A DNA stretch of 64,000 nt from assembly GCA_045648505.1 (NCBI GenBank), contig JAZROD010000002.1:1-64000 (forward strand), given 5' to 3'. Positions 1-9,371 of the stretch are shown here, in pieces. The notes beneath the pieces are model-generated. The model was given only the letters and a program-made list of their open reading frames with translations, searched no databases and was not told the DNA's origin. Positions within the stretch are counted from its first letter, which is position 1; the number at the start of each line of letters is the position of its first letter. This stretch comes from RGIG8700 sp045648505 (lineage in GTDB: Bacteria; Bacillota; Clostridia; RGIG6154). The translations under genes were made by a program, and so were the position numbers.

Positions 1-558
1 CTTGATGACTTTATCAAGGAAGTATTTAAGATTGTTCCATAAATCTTCTTCTGTGATTTTGCTGTATGCTTCAAGAAGTGCTTTAAGACCGTCTTTTGTA
101 TAGCTTGAATCCCAACCGGGGAGTGAAAGCTCACCCTTTAAAGGATCCATTTTTTCAACAGTTGCTTCATCAAAAATAAGTGCATTTGAACCGTCAGGCA
201 ACTGATATGCCAAATCGGAACGAGTCCAGTCAAAAACAGGCATAAAGTTATAGCAAACACAGTCAACACCTGCTTTTGCAAGGTTTCTTATGGTTGTGCA
301 GTAGTTTTCTATGTATCTGTCCCTGTCACCGATGCCCATTTTAATGTCCTCATGAACAGGTACACTTTCAATAACAGAAAGCTCAAGACCTGCATCTTCT
401 ATTTCCTTTTTAAGCTCCATTATTCTGTCAAAGCTCCAGGCCTCGCCAACAGGAACATCATAAATGGCAGAAACAATTCCTTTCATTCCTGGAATTTGTC
501 TGATTTTTTCCAAGGTAACGGGATCATCTTTGCCGTACCAACGAAATGTCATAATCAT
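1..558 (-). CDS. uxuA: Mannonate dehydratase UxuA, 3' part missing
   Basis: Only the N-terminal 186 residues are in the window; the gene runs off the left edge. Mannonate dehydratase removes water from D-mannonate to give 2-keto-3-deoxygluconate, the step after fructuronate reduction in D-glucuronate catabolism, in the cytosol. The start MIMTFRWYGKDDPVTL and the segment VCYNFMPVFDWTRSDL near residue 100 are typical of the family. ATG at 558 follows a good AGGAGG (570-575). Its position beside fucosidases and a glucuronoyl-esterase-like gene suggests that the locus feeds uronic acid released from a plant polysaccharide into central metabolism. The family assignment is secure; the substrate link is inference. 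Confidence 0.93.
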   Translation of the reverse strand, partial: MIMTFRWYGKDDPVTLEKIRQIPGMKGIVSAIYDVPVGEAWSFDRIMELKKEIEDAGLELSVIESVPVHEDIKMGIGDRDRYIENYCTTIRNLAKAGVDCVCYNFMPVFDWTRSDLAYQLPDGSNALIFDEATVEKMDPLKGELSLPGWDSSYTKDGLKALLEAYSKITEEDLWNNLKYFLDKVIK

Positions 559-675
559 ATTTATACTTTCCTCCTGTGAAAAATTTAGAAATCTCTTTTC
601 TGTGGTTAAAATAGAAATGTTTTTTCAGTCTATTATACGTCCTAACGGACACTTATCATTCGGCTTTTTTGTTCA

Positions 676-708
676 CCCCAAGACCTTGTTAATTTTAAGG
701 CCTTGGGG
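676..708 (-). terminator. Stem-loop after the GH95 gene
   Basis: An inverted repeat of about 12 bp with one G:T pair and a 9-nt AT-rich loop lies 12 bases past the stop codon of the large minus-strand gene. No clear U-tract follows on that strand, so it may act as a weak terminator or as a 3' stabilising hairpin. Confidence 0.45.
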
Positions 709-719
709 TATGCTGTAAT

Positions 720-3700
720 TTATTGTGCTTTTGTCATACACAATGGTTTAATTGTATTAAAATCCTTCCACACAAACACTTTTATTTCATCCGGCTTTTC
801 TGTAAGTCCCGTAATTTCAAAAGGAACTTCTTCTTTGGCTTTGTTTGAAACATTTGTAATTGTGTATACACCGAACCCAACCATTTCTTTTTCTTTGAAT
901 GCAGCTACTATAACTTTTCCAAAGTCAAGAAGTTTGCCTGAATAGTTGGTGAATTCAGCTATGCCACTTACTTTACCTGATGTATATCCTGCACTTGCAG
1001 AAACGATAGATTCCGAATTTACCGCAGGAGCATTTACAACAGTATAGTAATTATAAGTTCTTTCATAGTCTCTTAAATTCTTTGCGTAGGCAACAACATA
1101 GCTGTCATCTGTTAAATAGGCACTATCTTCAAGAAGAGTTTTGCAGGTGTTATCTTCATATATTCTTATATCTTCGCCTACTGCTTCTTTAAGCTGTGAT
1201 ATGGTTATTTCGTTACCTGCAACATCAATAAGCTGACCATTAACAGTTATGGCAGGATTGTTGGAAGAAAGAATATTTAATTTATCTCGGTTTGGATTGT
1301 AGGTTACAACATCTTCAAACTTATGAATAACATTATCATAATATATTTCAGAAGGCTGTGTTGCATACATCATAATAATACGGGATAAACGAAAAGCAGA
1401 TGGCTTAGTATCAAGTTTGATTTCGTGTTTATCGCCGTTGATATATACTAAAATAGTATCGTTTGCGTCGTCTTTGCAATTCGCAACAATCGCTACCTTA
1501 TACCACTGACCAATATTTAAAGGTGCAATTATTCCGCGTGAGTCTGCATTTACTATGTTCTTTGCTGAAAGGATTTCAAAACCATCCTTACTGATGTTCA
1601 TAAATGTGCCGCCTATGATTGCATTTTCCGAATCAATAAAGGATAAGTTATGGAAAATTCCTGAATTCTCGTTTGCAAGCATAAAGCTAAATTCAAGTGT
1701 ATAGTTCTGCGCAACACCATCGTTATTTTGAATGCCAAAATAGTTGTAATTTGCTCCGCCTTTTGAACTTAAAGGTGTACCGGTAAGCTTATATACTTTA
1801 TCGCTTTCAAGCTTTCCACCAACACCTGAAGCTCCGTTTTCCCACTTAATATCATCTTTGACGGTATACAGCTTGAGTGTTTCTGTACCGTTATATAAGT
1901 CGGTTTCTTCAAGTAAAACATCTGAATCGCCGTTTTTGATAATTTCGTCAATACTGTTGAGGTCTTTTATTGCCTTGTCAACCTGCTCCTGACCTACCGG
2001 AACTGATTTAAGAGTTGCAATTGCATCTGAAAGTGTTTTTTCAACTGCTGTTTGTGCCAAAGTTCCGAATTGTGAATAATCAGTTTTATCTATAGCTTCT
2101 ACAACCTTTAAAAGTTCTCGTCTGTCAGCGTATTTAAGCTGTTGTGCTGTACAGGTTATTTCATATATAGAAGCAGAAGCTGCAAACTTTGTGTTGTTAA
2201 AGGTAATTCTTAGTTTACTTGCCTCAGCAAAGCCTAAATCAAACTGTGTAAAAGGATCTTCAACAGTCATAGGTACATCTTCTATTACCTTTGTCCATAC
2301 ACCGTTTGAATATACTTCAACTGATGTTTTGTCGCTTCGGGTTGTCAGGACACCGTCTATCGTATCTGAGCTCTTATTACGGAAATCGTATATTTTCATT
2401 GTTTTTACATTGTATGTGTTTGGAAGGTCGATAGTAACGGAAAATTCGCTCATTTCATCTTTTACCGACCAGCGTGTAGATGTGTTTTCATCAAATGCAT
2501 TTGTTGCAGCATATGTTCCTGTAGGCTTGCTTCTTCCTGTGAAAGTCAGTGCATCGGCAGAAATGTTTTTCAAAATGTTTGTAGGATCTTCTGATAAAAC
2601 TACGTTGCTGATCTTTGTGCCTGAACATTTAATTTCGTAAAGTGAAATGCCTTTACTTTCACCTGAAGTGTTTGAAAAAGTCAGTCTGATTTTACTTGCC
2701 TTGTTACCTGTAAGGTCAAATATTGTATCATCGTCACCATTTCTTTTGGTTCCTGTATACTCAAGCGGTTGTTTATCAATAACAGTAGTCCAGGTATCGT
2801 TATGGAAAACTTCAACTGTGGTCTGGTCACATCTTGTGTGAGTTTCGTTGCTTTCCACATGGTCGTATATTGTTATTTCTCCAAGGTCATATACGCCGTC
2901 AAGGTCACACGAAATAGTTATTGTTGCATTTACCTCGTCCTTTCCGGCAAAACGTCCTGTTTTAGCGGTATAATCACCGTCAGTAAGCTTTTCAAGACCA
3001 TAACCTGTCAAGAATCCTGAACCGCTTACTTTTTCAAAGGTTTTGCCTGAAAGGAAGTTTTCGTATTCTTTAGGCAACTCTTCTTCAGACTGATTGGCTG
3101 AACTGAAAATTTCTTCAATTTCCGTAATTCCAGTTTCAAAATATGAGCCCATTAAAGATACACCGTAAGTGAGGCTTTCATCATAATCGTCTGTAACCAG
3201 CACAGGATATTTGCTTTCTTCAATCAGACTATATTCGCCGCCGTCAGATTTAGAGTAAAGTTTATAGCCCTTTGCTTCACCTTTGTCCTGGATAGCTACC
3301 TGCAACACACCTGCTGCAATCTGGATTGCCTCAATTGATTCTATTTCCATGCTGACAGGATTTACATAAGTAAGCACGCCTTCACTTTCTCTGCCACTTT
3401 CACTAACTGCACAAACTCTGTATGTCATACGCTTATTTTCTTCGTTTGCAGAGGTCTGATACAAATAATTTGTATCTGTTGTATTGTCTATAAATGTATA
3501 ATCAGAGTCGTTTTCAACAGCCTTGTATACATTGTAGCTTACTGCATCGTTGCTTTCATTCCATGTAATTTCAAAATCGTTTTTACTGATTTGTTCTACT
3601 TTTATTTCTGATGCAGGAGCAATGTATTCTTTTTCAGAAAGATTATATATAATATAAGTTTCTCCCTTTGTTGTATCAAAGCTGATTAAGTCATTATTTT

Positions 3701-6167
3701 CTATGGAGAAATTAATTTCCTGACCTGAAGCTGTTTTAACTTTTGCATTTTTTATATCAAAATATCCTACACGGCAGTTTCCGCCGGCATTTGATTTAAT
3801 ATTGAAAGTTTTTGCATTTTTGTTCTCCCACGCTGCACTTACTTCAAAATTACCTCGTGCTACAAGTCCTGTATAAGAACCATTTTCCCATGCATCGGGA
3901 ATTGCCGGCAGGGGAGCAATATATCCCTCGTGACTCTGAAGGAGCATCTCAGCAATACCTGCTGTTCCGCCAAGGTTACCGTCAATTTGGAAAGGCGGAT
4001 GCAAGTCCCATAAATTTGTTGCTGTGCCTGTTTTCAAAAGAGCATTAAGAATTAAATAAGTTCTGTTTCCGCGTTTTGTTCGTGCCCAGAGGTTTAATCT
4101 GTGTGCCATACCCCAGCCTGTAGCTTTATCGCCACGCTCTGTTAAAGTAACTATTGCACCGTCAAGCCATGCAGGGGTTGTTTCGTTAATCAGGGTTCCG
4201 GGATAAAGTCCTACAAGCTGTGAAATATGACGATGATTGTATTCGCCTATGTCTCCGTAGAAATTTTCTTCCCTGAATTCCTTAACCTGACCGGAATATC
4301 CAATCTGTACAGGGTCATATAAATCAATTTGTTCATTAATTGCTTTTAAGGTTGAATCATCATCGGAAACGCCAAGAATTTCAGCTGCTTTTTTTGTATC
4401 GTTGTTATTTTCGTATGCAAACATCTGGTCATACGCAACGCCTTTTGTATAATACCACGAACTGGATACACCATCTATTGACTGCTCCGGAGAGGTTGAA
4501 TATGATGTGAGGTAATGTCCGTCTTCATCCTTTTCAACAATCTTTGTTATAAATCTTGCACCTGATGATATAACAGGGTAAACTGTTTCTTCCAACAACT
4601 CTTCGTCACGAGTAAAATCGTAATAATCCCAGAAAAGCTTTGTTGTAAAACCAAGGTTACCGGGTGAACGCCCTGCCGCAACATTATAAGGATTTGCACC
4701 TGTTCCAACACCCCATCCGTTAGCATCATTAATGGTTATGGTGTCAATATTTTCAGCAGTTATATTCTGAGCATTTATATAATTTTGTTTGTAATTAGAC
4801 TTTACTATGATTCTTGCAGTTTCTATCGTGTTTGGCATATATGCTTTATTAAAACCAACATAAGCCTCAAAAGTTTCTGCTATATTTGTATTAAATGCAG
4901 GCCAGTAGTTCATCTGCACATTGATATTGTGCCAGAAGCCTGATGACCATGGTGAAAAGTTGTATCTGTTCCACACACCCTGCAGATTGGCAGGAAGTGA
5001 GCCTTCTCTTGAAGAGGCGATAAGAAGATATCTGCCGTACTGGAAATATAATTCTTCAAGATATGTATTATATGTGCCTTTTTTATAGGTGTTTAAAAGC
5101 TCGTCGGTTGTGATTTCAGGTACTTCAGTTCCAAGATCAAGAGTTACTCGGCTGAAAAGTTCGCTATAATCTGCTATATGGCGTTCTTTGAGCTCGTTGT
5201 AATTGTAAGCAAGAGCACTGTTCATATAGCCTGAAACCTTATCATGGGCTGAAATAGTAGAATATGAAAGTTTTTTCAATCTGTCACTTTCTAAAAATAT
5301 CTTTGGACCAAGTTCATAGTTTGTACCGATAGATATTACTATATATGCACTGTCTGCACCGGTAACAGTAATTGTTCCATTGTCAGGTGCACCGTTTTCA
5401 TCAACACCGTTTTTATATGTCATTTCACCGTTTGTAGGAATAACTTTGTACTGACCTTCAAAATCAATAGCATAATATCCCATATGACCTGAAAGGGTAA
5501 TGCTACCATCTTCTGATGCTACAACTGTGCCGTGCTTTGAAGCACCGTCACCTGCTGCTACTGCGTAATCCTGTTCAAAAGGAATTGTTGGACGAAGGGT
5601 AAAATCAATCATACCTGTCTGTGATGCGTCAAGCTTTACTACCATTACCTTATCAGGATATGAAACAAAATACTCTCTTGAATAGGTAACTCCGTTATAA
5701 TCATATTTGACACTTGAAACAGCTGTTTTTAAATCAAGATCTCTTTCATAATTTTCAACCTCTGAAAAAGGATGTCCTAAATCAATATATGTTTCAGAAA
5801 AATTGTTAAGACCGCCAAGGCTTTTGCTTCCATATCCTTCAATTGTGGTGGTATATGGGTTTGCAAGGGTTTTTTCAGTAAGCTGAATACGCTCTGTATC
5901 AGTTCTGCCGAAAACATTTGCACCAAAATAACCATTACCCAAAGGAAGTGACCAGCGTTCCCAACCATCGTCCACATTTGAGCCAGGGTCTTTAGCTACA
6001 CCATCATTTGTGTATGGTGCCTCCTCGTCATACCACAAACGAAGTGCTTTGTCCGTATCCTCAATAACAATAGCTGTTGGTGTTAAAACTTTATTTGCGT
6101 TAACAGTTAAGTTTCCACTCATCAAAATTGTTAAAATCAACAAAATGGAAATATACTTTTTAAACAT
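720..6167 (-). CDS. Secreted multidomain GH95 alpha-L-fucosidase-like enzyme
   Basis: This 1815-residue exported protein has a signal peptide and then a full GH95 catalytic unit (about 40-830). GH95 enzymes release alpha-1,2-L-fucose, or L-galactose, by inversion. Family landmarks are NINVQMNYWPAF near 415 (the paired Asn), TSPEQSIDG near 564 (the acid Glu region) and HPPFQIDGNLGG near 728 (Asp). Downstream modules are one FN3 (about 855-945), two F5/8-type discoidin-like domains (about 1035-1190 and 1195-1345), a helical segment, a LamG-like domain (about 1430-1620) and a C-terminal module ending VFVWKDFNTIKPL that recurs in three other exported proteins here. There is no SLH or LPXTG anchor. 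The ATG at 6173 directly abuts GGAGG, so the ATG at 6167 is preferred. Fucose versus galactose specificity cannot be decided from the sequence. Confidence 0.9.
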   Translation of the reverse strand: MFKKYISILLILTILMSGNLTVNANKVLTPTAIVIEDTDKALRLWYDEEAPYTNDGVAKDPGSNVDDGWERWSLPLGNGYFGANVFGRTDTERIQLTEKTLANPYTTTIEGYGSKSLGGLNNFSETYIDLGHPFSEVENYERDLDLKTAVSSVKYDYNGVTYSREYFVSYPDKVMVVKLDASQTGMIDFTLRPTIPFEQDYAVAAGDGASKHGTVVASEDGSITLSGHMGYYAIDFEGQYKVIPTNGEMTYKNGVDENGAPDNGTITVTGADSAYIVISIGTNYELGPKIFLESDRLKKLSYSTISAHDKVSGYMNSALAYNYNELKERHIADYSELFSRVTLDLGTEVPEITTDELLNTYKKGTYNTYLEELYFQYGRYLLIASSREGSLPANLQGVWNRYNFSPWSSGFWHNINVQMNYWPAFNTNIAETFEAYVGFNKAYMPNTIETARIIVKSNYKQNYINAQNITAENIDTITINDANGWGVGTGANPYNVAAGRSPGNLGFTTKLFWDYYDFTRDEELLEETVYPVISSGARFITKIVEKDEDGHYLTSYSTSPEQSIDGVSSSWYYTKGVAYDQMFAYENNNDTKKAAEILGVSDDDSTLKAINEQIDLYDPVQIGYSGQVKEFREENFYGDIGEYNHRHISQLVGLYPGTLINETTPAWLDGAIVTLTERGDKATGWGMAHRLNLWARTKRGNRTYLILNALLKTGTATNLWDLHPPFQIDGNLGGTAGIAEMLLQSHEGYIAPLPAIPDAWENGSYTGLVARGNFEVSAAWENKNAKTFNIKSNAGGNCRVGYFDIKNAKVKTASGQEINFSIENNDLISFDTTKGETYIIYNLSEKEYIAPASEIKVEQISKNDFEITWNESNDAVSYNVYKAVENDSDYTFIDNTTDTNYLYQTSANEENKRMTYRVCAVSESGRESEGVLTYVNPVSMEIESIEAIQIAAGVLQVAIQDKGEAKGYKLYSKSDGGEYSLIEESKYPVLVTDDYDESLTYGVSLMGSYFETGITEIEEIFSSANQSEEELPKEYENFLSGKTFEKVSGSGFLTGYGLEKLTDGDYTAKTGRFAGKDEVNATITISCDLDGVYDLGEITIYDHVESNETHTRCDQTTVEVFHNDTWTTVIDKQPLEYTGTKRNGDDDTIFDLTGNKASKIRLTFSNTSGESKGISLYEIKCSGTKISNVVLSEDPTNILKNISADALTFTGRSKPTGTYAATNAFDENTSTRWSVKDEMSEFSVTIDLPNTYNVKTMKIYDFRNKSSDTIDGVLTTRSDKTSVEVYSNGVWTKVIEDVPMTVEDPFTQFDLGFAEASKLRITFNNTKFAASASIYEITCTAQQLKYADRRELLKVVEAIDKTDYSQFGTLAQTAVEKTLSDAIATLKSVPVGQEQVDKAIKDLNSIDEIIKNGDSDVLLEETDLYNGTETLKLYTVKDDIKWENGASGVGGKLESDKVYKLTGTPLSSKGGANYNYFGIQNNDGVAQNYTLEFSFMLANENSGIFHNLSFIDSENAIIGGTFMNISKDGFEILSAKNIVNADSRGIIAPLNIGQWYKVAIVANCKDDANDTILVYINGDKHEIKLDTKPSAFRLSRIIMMYATQPSEIYYDNVIHKFEDVVTYNPNRDKLNILSSNNPAITVNGQLIDVAGNEITISQLKEAVGEDIRIYEDNTCKTLLEDSAYLTDDSYVVAYAKNLRDYERTYNYYTVVNAPAVNSESIVSASAGYTSGKVSGIAEFTNYSGKLLDFGKVIVAAFKEKEMVGFGVYTITNVSNKAKEEVPFEITGLTEKPDEIKVFVWKDFNTIKPLCMTKAQ

Positions 6168-6173
6168 AAACAT

Positions 6174-6482
6174 CCTCCCAAAAATTTATAATTTCTTATT
6201 ATATAGTTTAACATACTGTTCATTGATTTCAATGCAATAAGCAAAAAAATTTTTGTCTATTTCAACAAATTACTTTTACGGAATTTTCTTAAAGGAAAAC
6301 TATAATTGGTGCGAAGCATCGTTTGGCTTAAACAGTCATTAAAGTATTTTTAAATCGGAGAAAGTAATGCCCCCCGACACTTATTTGTAGTGGTGGGGGT
6401 GTTTTAGCAAGAGGACAGTCAAATTCAAAACCTCTGTTAAGCAGCATACTATAAATGTGTTTTTGAATTTGCGTGTTACTGA
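6174..6482. other. Gene-free gap with two inverted repeats
   Basis: No credible ORF lies here. An imperfect GC-rich stem (6371-6399, one mismatch) is followed on the plus strand by GTTTT, and an inverted repeat built on CAAATTCAAAA (about 6420-6431 and 6460-6472) lies just beyond the stop of the AraC gene. They probably form the 3' end of the regulator transcript. The GH95 promoter should lie near 6185-6240, which holds AT-rich TATAAT-like sequence, but I could not fix a convincing -35. Confidence 0.4.
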
Positions 6483-7304
6483 TTATAATAAGGATTTTCT
6501 GTATTTGCCGGGAGGGACACCGATTATCTTTTTGAAAACTCTTTCAAAGTAATAAAGATTACCATCGTAGCCCACACGCCTTGCCACTTCTGTTAAACTT
6601 ATACGGGAATCAAGAAGATAATTCGTGGCTGCTTCTATGCGTTTGTTGGTAATATAGTTGTTGGGTGTCATTCCTGTTATTTTTTTAAAGATGATTCTGT
6701 AGTTGGTTTCGCTCATATTGTCCATAGCCGCAAGGGTGCTTACCTTAAGCTCTTTGTGTAAATTGGTGTTTATGTAGGTAATAGAATTTAAAGATAATGG
6801 GTCAATGTCATTATTTGTTGTATATCTTGAAAAAAGGATAAGTGTTGATGTTAATATAGCTGAAACCGATTGAACAAAAAAGCAATCGTTTTTGATAAAC
6901 TCTCTGTAAAATCTGTCCCAGTAAGAGGTAAGACCTTGCCGTACACCTATTGTATAGACTGTAGATGTCTTTAAATTTAAACTTTCCAGAAGCATTTCAA
7001 CCTCTGTGCCTGTAAAATGAAGAGACAGGTAATCGATGTTTTCGTTTTCAGGAGAATGATAGCTACTGTGTGTAAAAGGAGAGAGAATTACGAACTGTCC
7101 TTTTCTTAATATTGTTTGAATATTATCATTTTTTAAAATCAACGAGCCATCGAGAAGATAAATAAGGTAGTAGTCTAACCTGTAAGGGTTGTTTTTTATC
7201 CCTGTATGTGATGTTATCTGCCCTGCAACATTAACATTGAGCCGATTTTTCGTATCACACTTGTTTGCGATAACCAAACTGCTTAAAGAATATATGGTTT
7301 GCAT
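6483..7304 (-). CDS. AraC-family transcriptional regulator
   Basis: About 273 residues: an N-terminal cupin-like sensor half (about 20-150) and a C-terminal double helix-turn-helix of AraC/XylS type (about 175-270). The signatures are SETNYRIIFKKITGMTPNNY, VARRVGYDGNLYYFERVFKK and VPPGKYR. Such regulators usually bind a sugar or oligosaccharide and activate nearby transport and hydrolase genes. The gene sits between GH95 and the long plus-strand cluster, so it is the obvious candidate regulator of both. Three start codons follow each other (GTG 7310, ATG 7307, ATG 7304). AAGGAGGT at 7311-7318 favours the 7304 ATG, with 7 nt spacing. The inducer is unknown. Confidence 0.93.
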   Translation of the reverse strand: MQTIYSLSSLVIANKCDTKNRLNVNVAGQITSHTGIKNNPYRLDYYLIYLLDGSLILKNDNIQTILRKGQFVILSPFTHSSYHSPENENIDYLSLHFTGTEVEMLLESLNLKTSTVYTIGVRQGLTSYWDRFYREFIKNDCFFVQSVSAILTSTLILFSRYTTNNDIDPLSLNSITYINTNLHKELKVSTLAAMDNMSETNYRIIFKKITGMTPNNYITNKRIEAATNYLLDSRISLTEVARRVGYDGNLYYFERVFKKIIGVPPGKYRKSLL

Positions 7305-7323
7305 CATCACACCTCCTTAAATT

Positions 7324-7352
7324 ATATTACAATGTTTTTTTGAAAAAGTCAA
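7324..7352 (-). promoter_or_regulatory. Probable sigma-A promoter of the AraC gene
   Basis: On the minus strand TTGACT (7352-7347) and TAATAT (7329-7324) are separated by 17 bp, about 20 bases upstream of the regulator's start codon. This is a prediction from sequence only. Confidence 0.6.
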
Positions 7353-7459
7353 TTGTTTATTGAGACGATTGTAAAAAAACAAGGACATTATGTGATTTTT
7401 TGCCAGAATAGGAAAATTTAAAAATGTTGAAAAAGACAAAAAATATATTGTTTATTATA

Positions 7460-7487
7460 TTGAATGAAGAAACTGATATGTTAAAAT
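7460..7487 (+). promoter_or_regulatory. Possible promoter of the plus-strand cluster
   Basis: TTGAAT (7460-7465), a 16-bp spacer and TAAAAT (7482-7487) stand about 35 bases before the ATG at 7520. If real, transcription starts downstream of the ATG at 7424, which supports 7520 as the true start of the first cluster gene. The match is moderate. Confidence 0.4.
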
Positions 7488-7519
7488 ATATAGTAGATAA
7501 GTTTGAATGGTGGGTTTTT

Positions 7520-8419
7520 ATGAGTTCAAGAGCATATATTGAAAATTTCCTTACAAAATACGACTATGATGAGTATGACACTCAATACTTAATTGATACC
7601 TATGAAAAAGTAGCATCTGATTCAAAAACTTGTTCGTTGTTTGATAAGGCGATGGAAATATACAATGAAAGAATAGATTGTGATTATAAAAAAATAATTG
7701 AAATAGCTGATGAAATTGCGTCAGAATTGTATCTTTATGAATTTACCGTTGAATTTTTGGTTTTTGTATGCCTTTCTGAAAGAGCTGAAAAGGTGTATGA
7801 AGAAAAAGGAATTGCAAAAGAGATTTTTTATGCTAATATGTATGACTTAAAATATAAGCTTGAGGAATGTAAGCTTGTATATAATATAATCGGTACTTGT
7901 GTAGCTTATTGGTTCGAAGGATTTTTTAACCTGACAAGATTTACTTTTGAAAGGCTTCAGTTTGAAATAATAAAATTTAATAAAGATTATAACAGGTGCG
8001 GAAGGGTTCTTACACCTGACAGTAAGGTTGTAAATGTACACATACCAAGAAGCTTAAAGCCACTGGATGAAAATAGCTGCGACAAATCTTTTATGGAAGC
8101 AGCGAAGTTCTTTAAAGATGAATTTGAAGGTGATATCCCTTTTTATTGCAGTTCGTGGCTTTTGTATCCTGAAAATAAAAAAATCCTACATGAGAAATCA
8201 AATACATACAAATTTATGTCCAGATTTGAAATAATAAGTGAAGGCACAGATAAGGCTTTTGACAGCTTGAAGCGTATATTTGATACGATGGAGAAGAATC
8301 CCGACAGACTTCCCGAAAACACTAAAATTCAAAAGGCTTATAAAGCTCATCTGCAAAATGGTGGAAAAATCGGATACGGTGCAGGGGTGTTCTTTGTTCC
8401 AAGAAATTCTATAAAGTAA
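7520..8419 (+). CDS. GNAT-like acyltransferase-domain protein
   Basis: About 299 residues, cytosolic, with no signal peptide or membrane segment. The C-terminal half (LTRFTFERLQFEI, VNVHIPRS, PFYCSSWLLYPENKKIL, SNTYKFMSRF) resembles the two-part N- and C-terminal GNAT-like proteins common in Clostridia and often named acyltransferase domain-containing proteins (NAT_N/GNAT_C Pfam families). Their reaction is not established. An ATG at 7424 opens the same frame, but the first 32 codons look non-coding; ATG 7520 has GGTGGG upstream and a possible promoter in front of it. It is followed after 14 bases by the creatininase-like gene, so the two probably act together. Function is uncertain; the family call rests on recognition of the C-terminal pattern. 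Confidence 0.7.
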   Translation: MSSRAYIENFLTKYDYDEYDTQYLIDTYEKVASDSKTCSLFDKAMEIYNERIDCDYKKIIEIADEIASELYLYEFTVEFLVFVCLSERAEKVYEEKGIAKEIFYANMYDLKYKLEECKLVYNIIGTCVAYWFEGFFNLTRFTFERLQFEIIKFNKDYNRCGRVLTPDSKVVNVHIPRSLKPLDENSCDKSFMEAAKFFKDEFEGDIPFYCSSWLLYPENKKILHEKSNTYKFMSRFEIISEGTDKAFDSLKRIFDTMEKNPDRLPENTKIQKAYKAHLQNGGKIGYGAGVFFVPRNSIK

Positions 8420-8433
8420 AGGGGATAAATATT

Positions 8434-9303
8434 ATGTCAAGAAATATGCACAAATATGAAGAACTTACTCCGTATGAATTTGACCGTGAAAAAGAAAAAG
8501 CATCAATCATTTATATAGCGGCAAGCCCCGTGGAATATCACGAGGAAGGTGCTGTTTTGGGATTTGACACAATAAAAGGGTACGATTGGTGCCTTGAAGC
8601 TGCGGAGAAAACAGGTGGAATTGTATTTCCTGTTTTACCTGTTGCTCCAGAAAAATGGACATATATGACCAAAGAGGAGCTTCTTCAAAGCTACAAGGAT
8701 TTGAAATTTTCAGATACATTCACAGAACGCGTGGGTATTTATCCTAGCATTTTCTTCAGCGGAGAAACTTGTCGCAGGGTTTATACAGAGCTTTTAGAGG
8801 CACTTTCTCTTGAAATGAAATTTAAGCTTTGTGTATTTGTAGGCTCTCATGGACCTGCAGGTGCATTGGTTTCTGATATTGTTAAGGAATTTAATGAAAA
8901 AAATCCCGTAAATGAGACCTTTGATGATGTTAAAAATAAAAATATCGGTATATTTAACGGTATGTATGTTATGAGCGTAAGGTCTATTACATACTGCAAT
9001 GAAACCAAAAGAAAGCTTTATCGTGAAAATGGAATAAGGGAAAATTCATCAGTTCACGGAGGTCTTTGGGAGGCCGCTTTAAATTATGCGATTAATCCTG
9101 AATATTTTCAGCCACAATATCTGGATGAAACAAAATATCCACAACATTACGGACCACTTCCTGAAACGGAAGAGACAGAGATGCTTCGTCCGAGTAAATC
9201 AGAGTTGAGAAAGCTCACACCTGAATTTGCAAAAGAAATCCACGAAGCAACCGTAAACGGACTTGTTCAAGATGTAACTGCACTTTACAAACATATCAAA
9301 TAA
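8434..9303 (+). CDS. Creatininase-family amidohydrolase-like protein
   Basis: A 289-residue cytosolic protein. The creatininase family contains metal-dependent amidohydrolases and sugar-lactone-type hydrolases, and the family fingerprint is visible in altered form: ASPVEYHEEGAVLGFDT near 30-46 (family: E-x-H and a downstream Asp as metal ligands), FVGSHGPAG near 135-145 (family: GHGGN), and SVHGGLWEAAL near 205-216 (family: HAGExET). The Glu, His and Asp of the first motif are kept, so metal binding is plausible, but the GHGGN motif is changed to SHGPAG. AAGGGG lies before the ATG. Between a GNAT-like protein and a glycosidase-like protein, the substrate may be a modified sugar, but this is inference. 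Confidence 0.75.
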   Translation: MSRNMHKYEELTPYEFDREKEKASIIYIAASPVEYHEEGAVLGFDTIKGYDWCLEAAEKTGGIVFPVLPVAPEKWTYMTKEELLQSYKDLKFSDTFTERVGIYPSIFFSGETCRRVYTELLEALSLEMKFKLCVFVGSHGPAGALVSDIVKEFNEKNPVNETFDDVKNKNIGIFNGMYVMSVRSITYCNETKRKLYRENGIRENSSVHGGLWEAALNYAINPEYFQPQYLDETKYPQHYGPLPETEETEMLRPSKSELRKLTPEFAKEIHEATVNGLVQDVTALYKHIK

Positions 9304-9371
9304 AGCACAGCTACAGATTGGGATATAACATAAAAATGATATTTCAATGTAAATGCGAAAGGAATTAATAA

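Noticed and set aside
2191..2640. Long opposite-strand ORFs inside the large genes (for example within GH95 and 14643-15212)
   Set aside because: They are antisense shadows of strongly supported coding frames, without ribosome sites or family motifs.
7424..7519. N-terminal extension of the GNAT-like protein from ATG 7424
   Set aside because: The 32 codons look non-coding, a promoter-like TTGAAT-TAAAAT lies inside them, and ATG 7520 has a better context.
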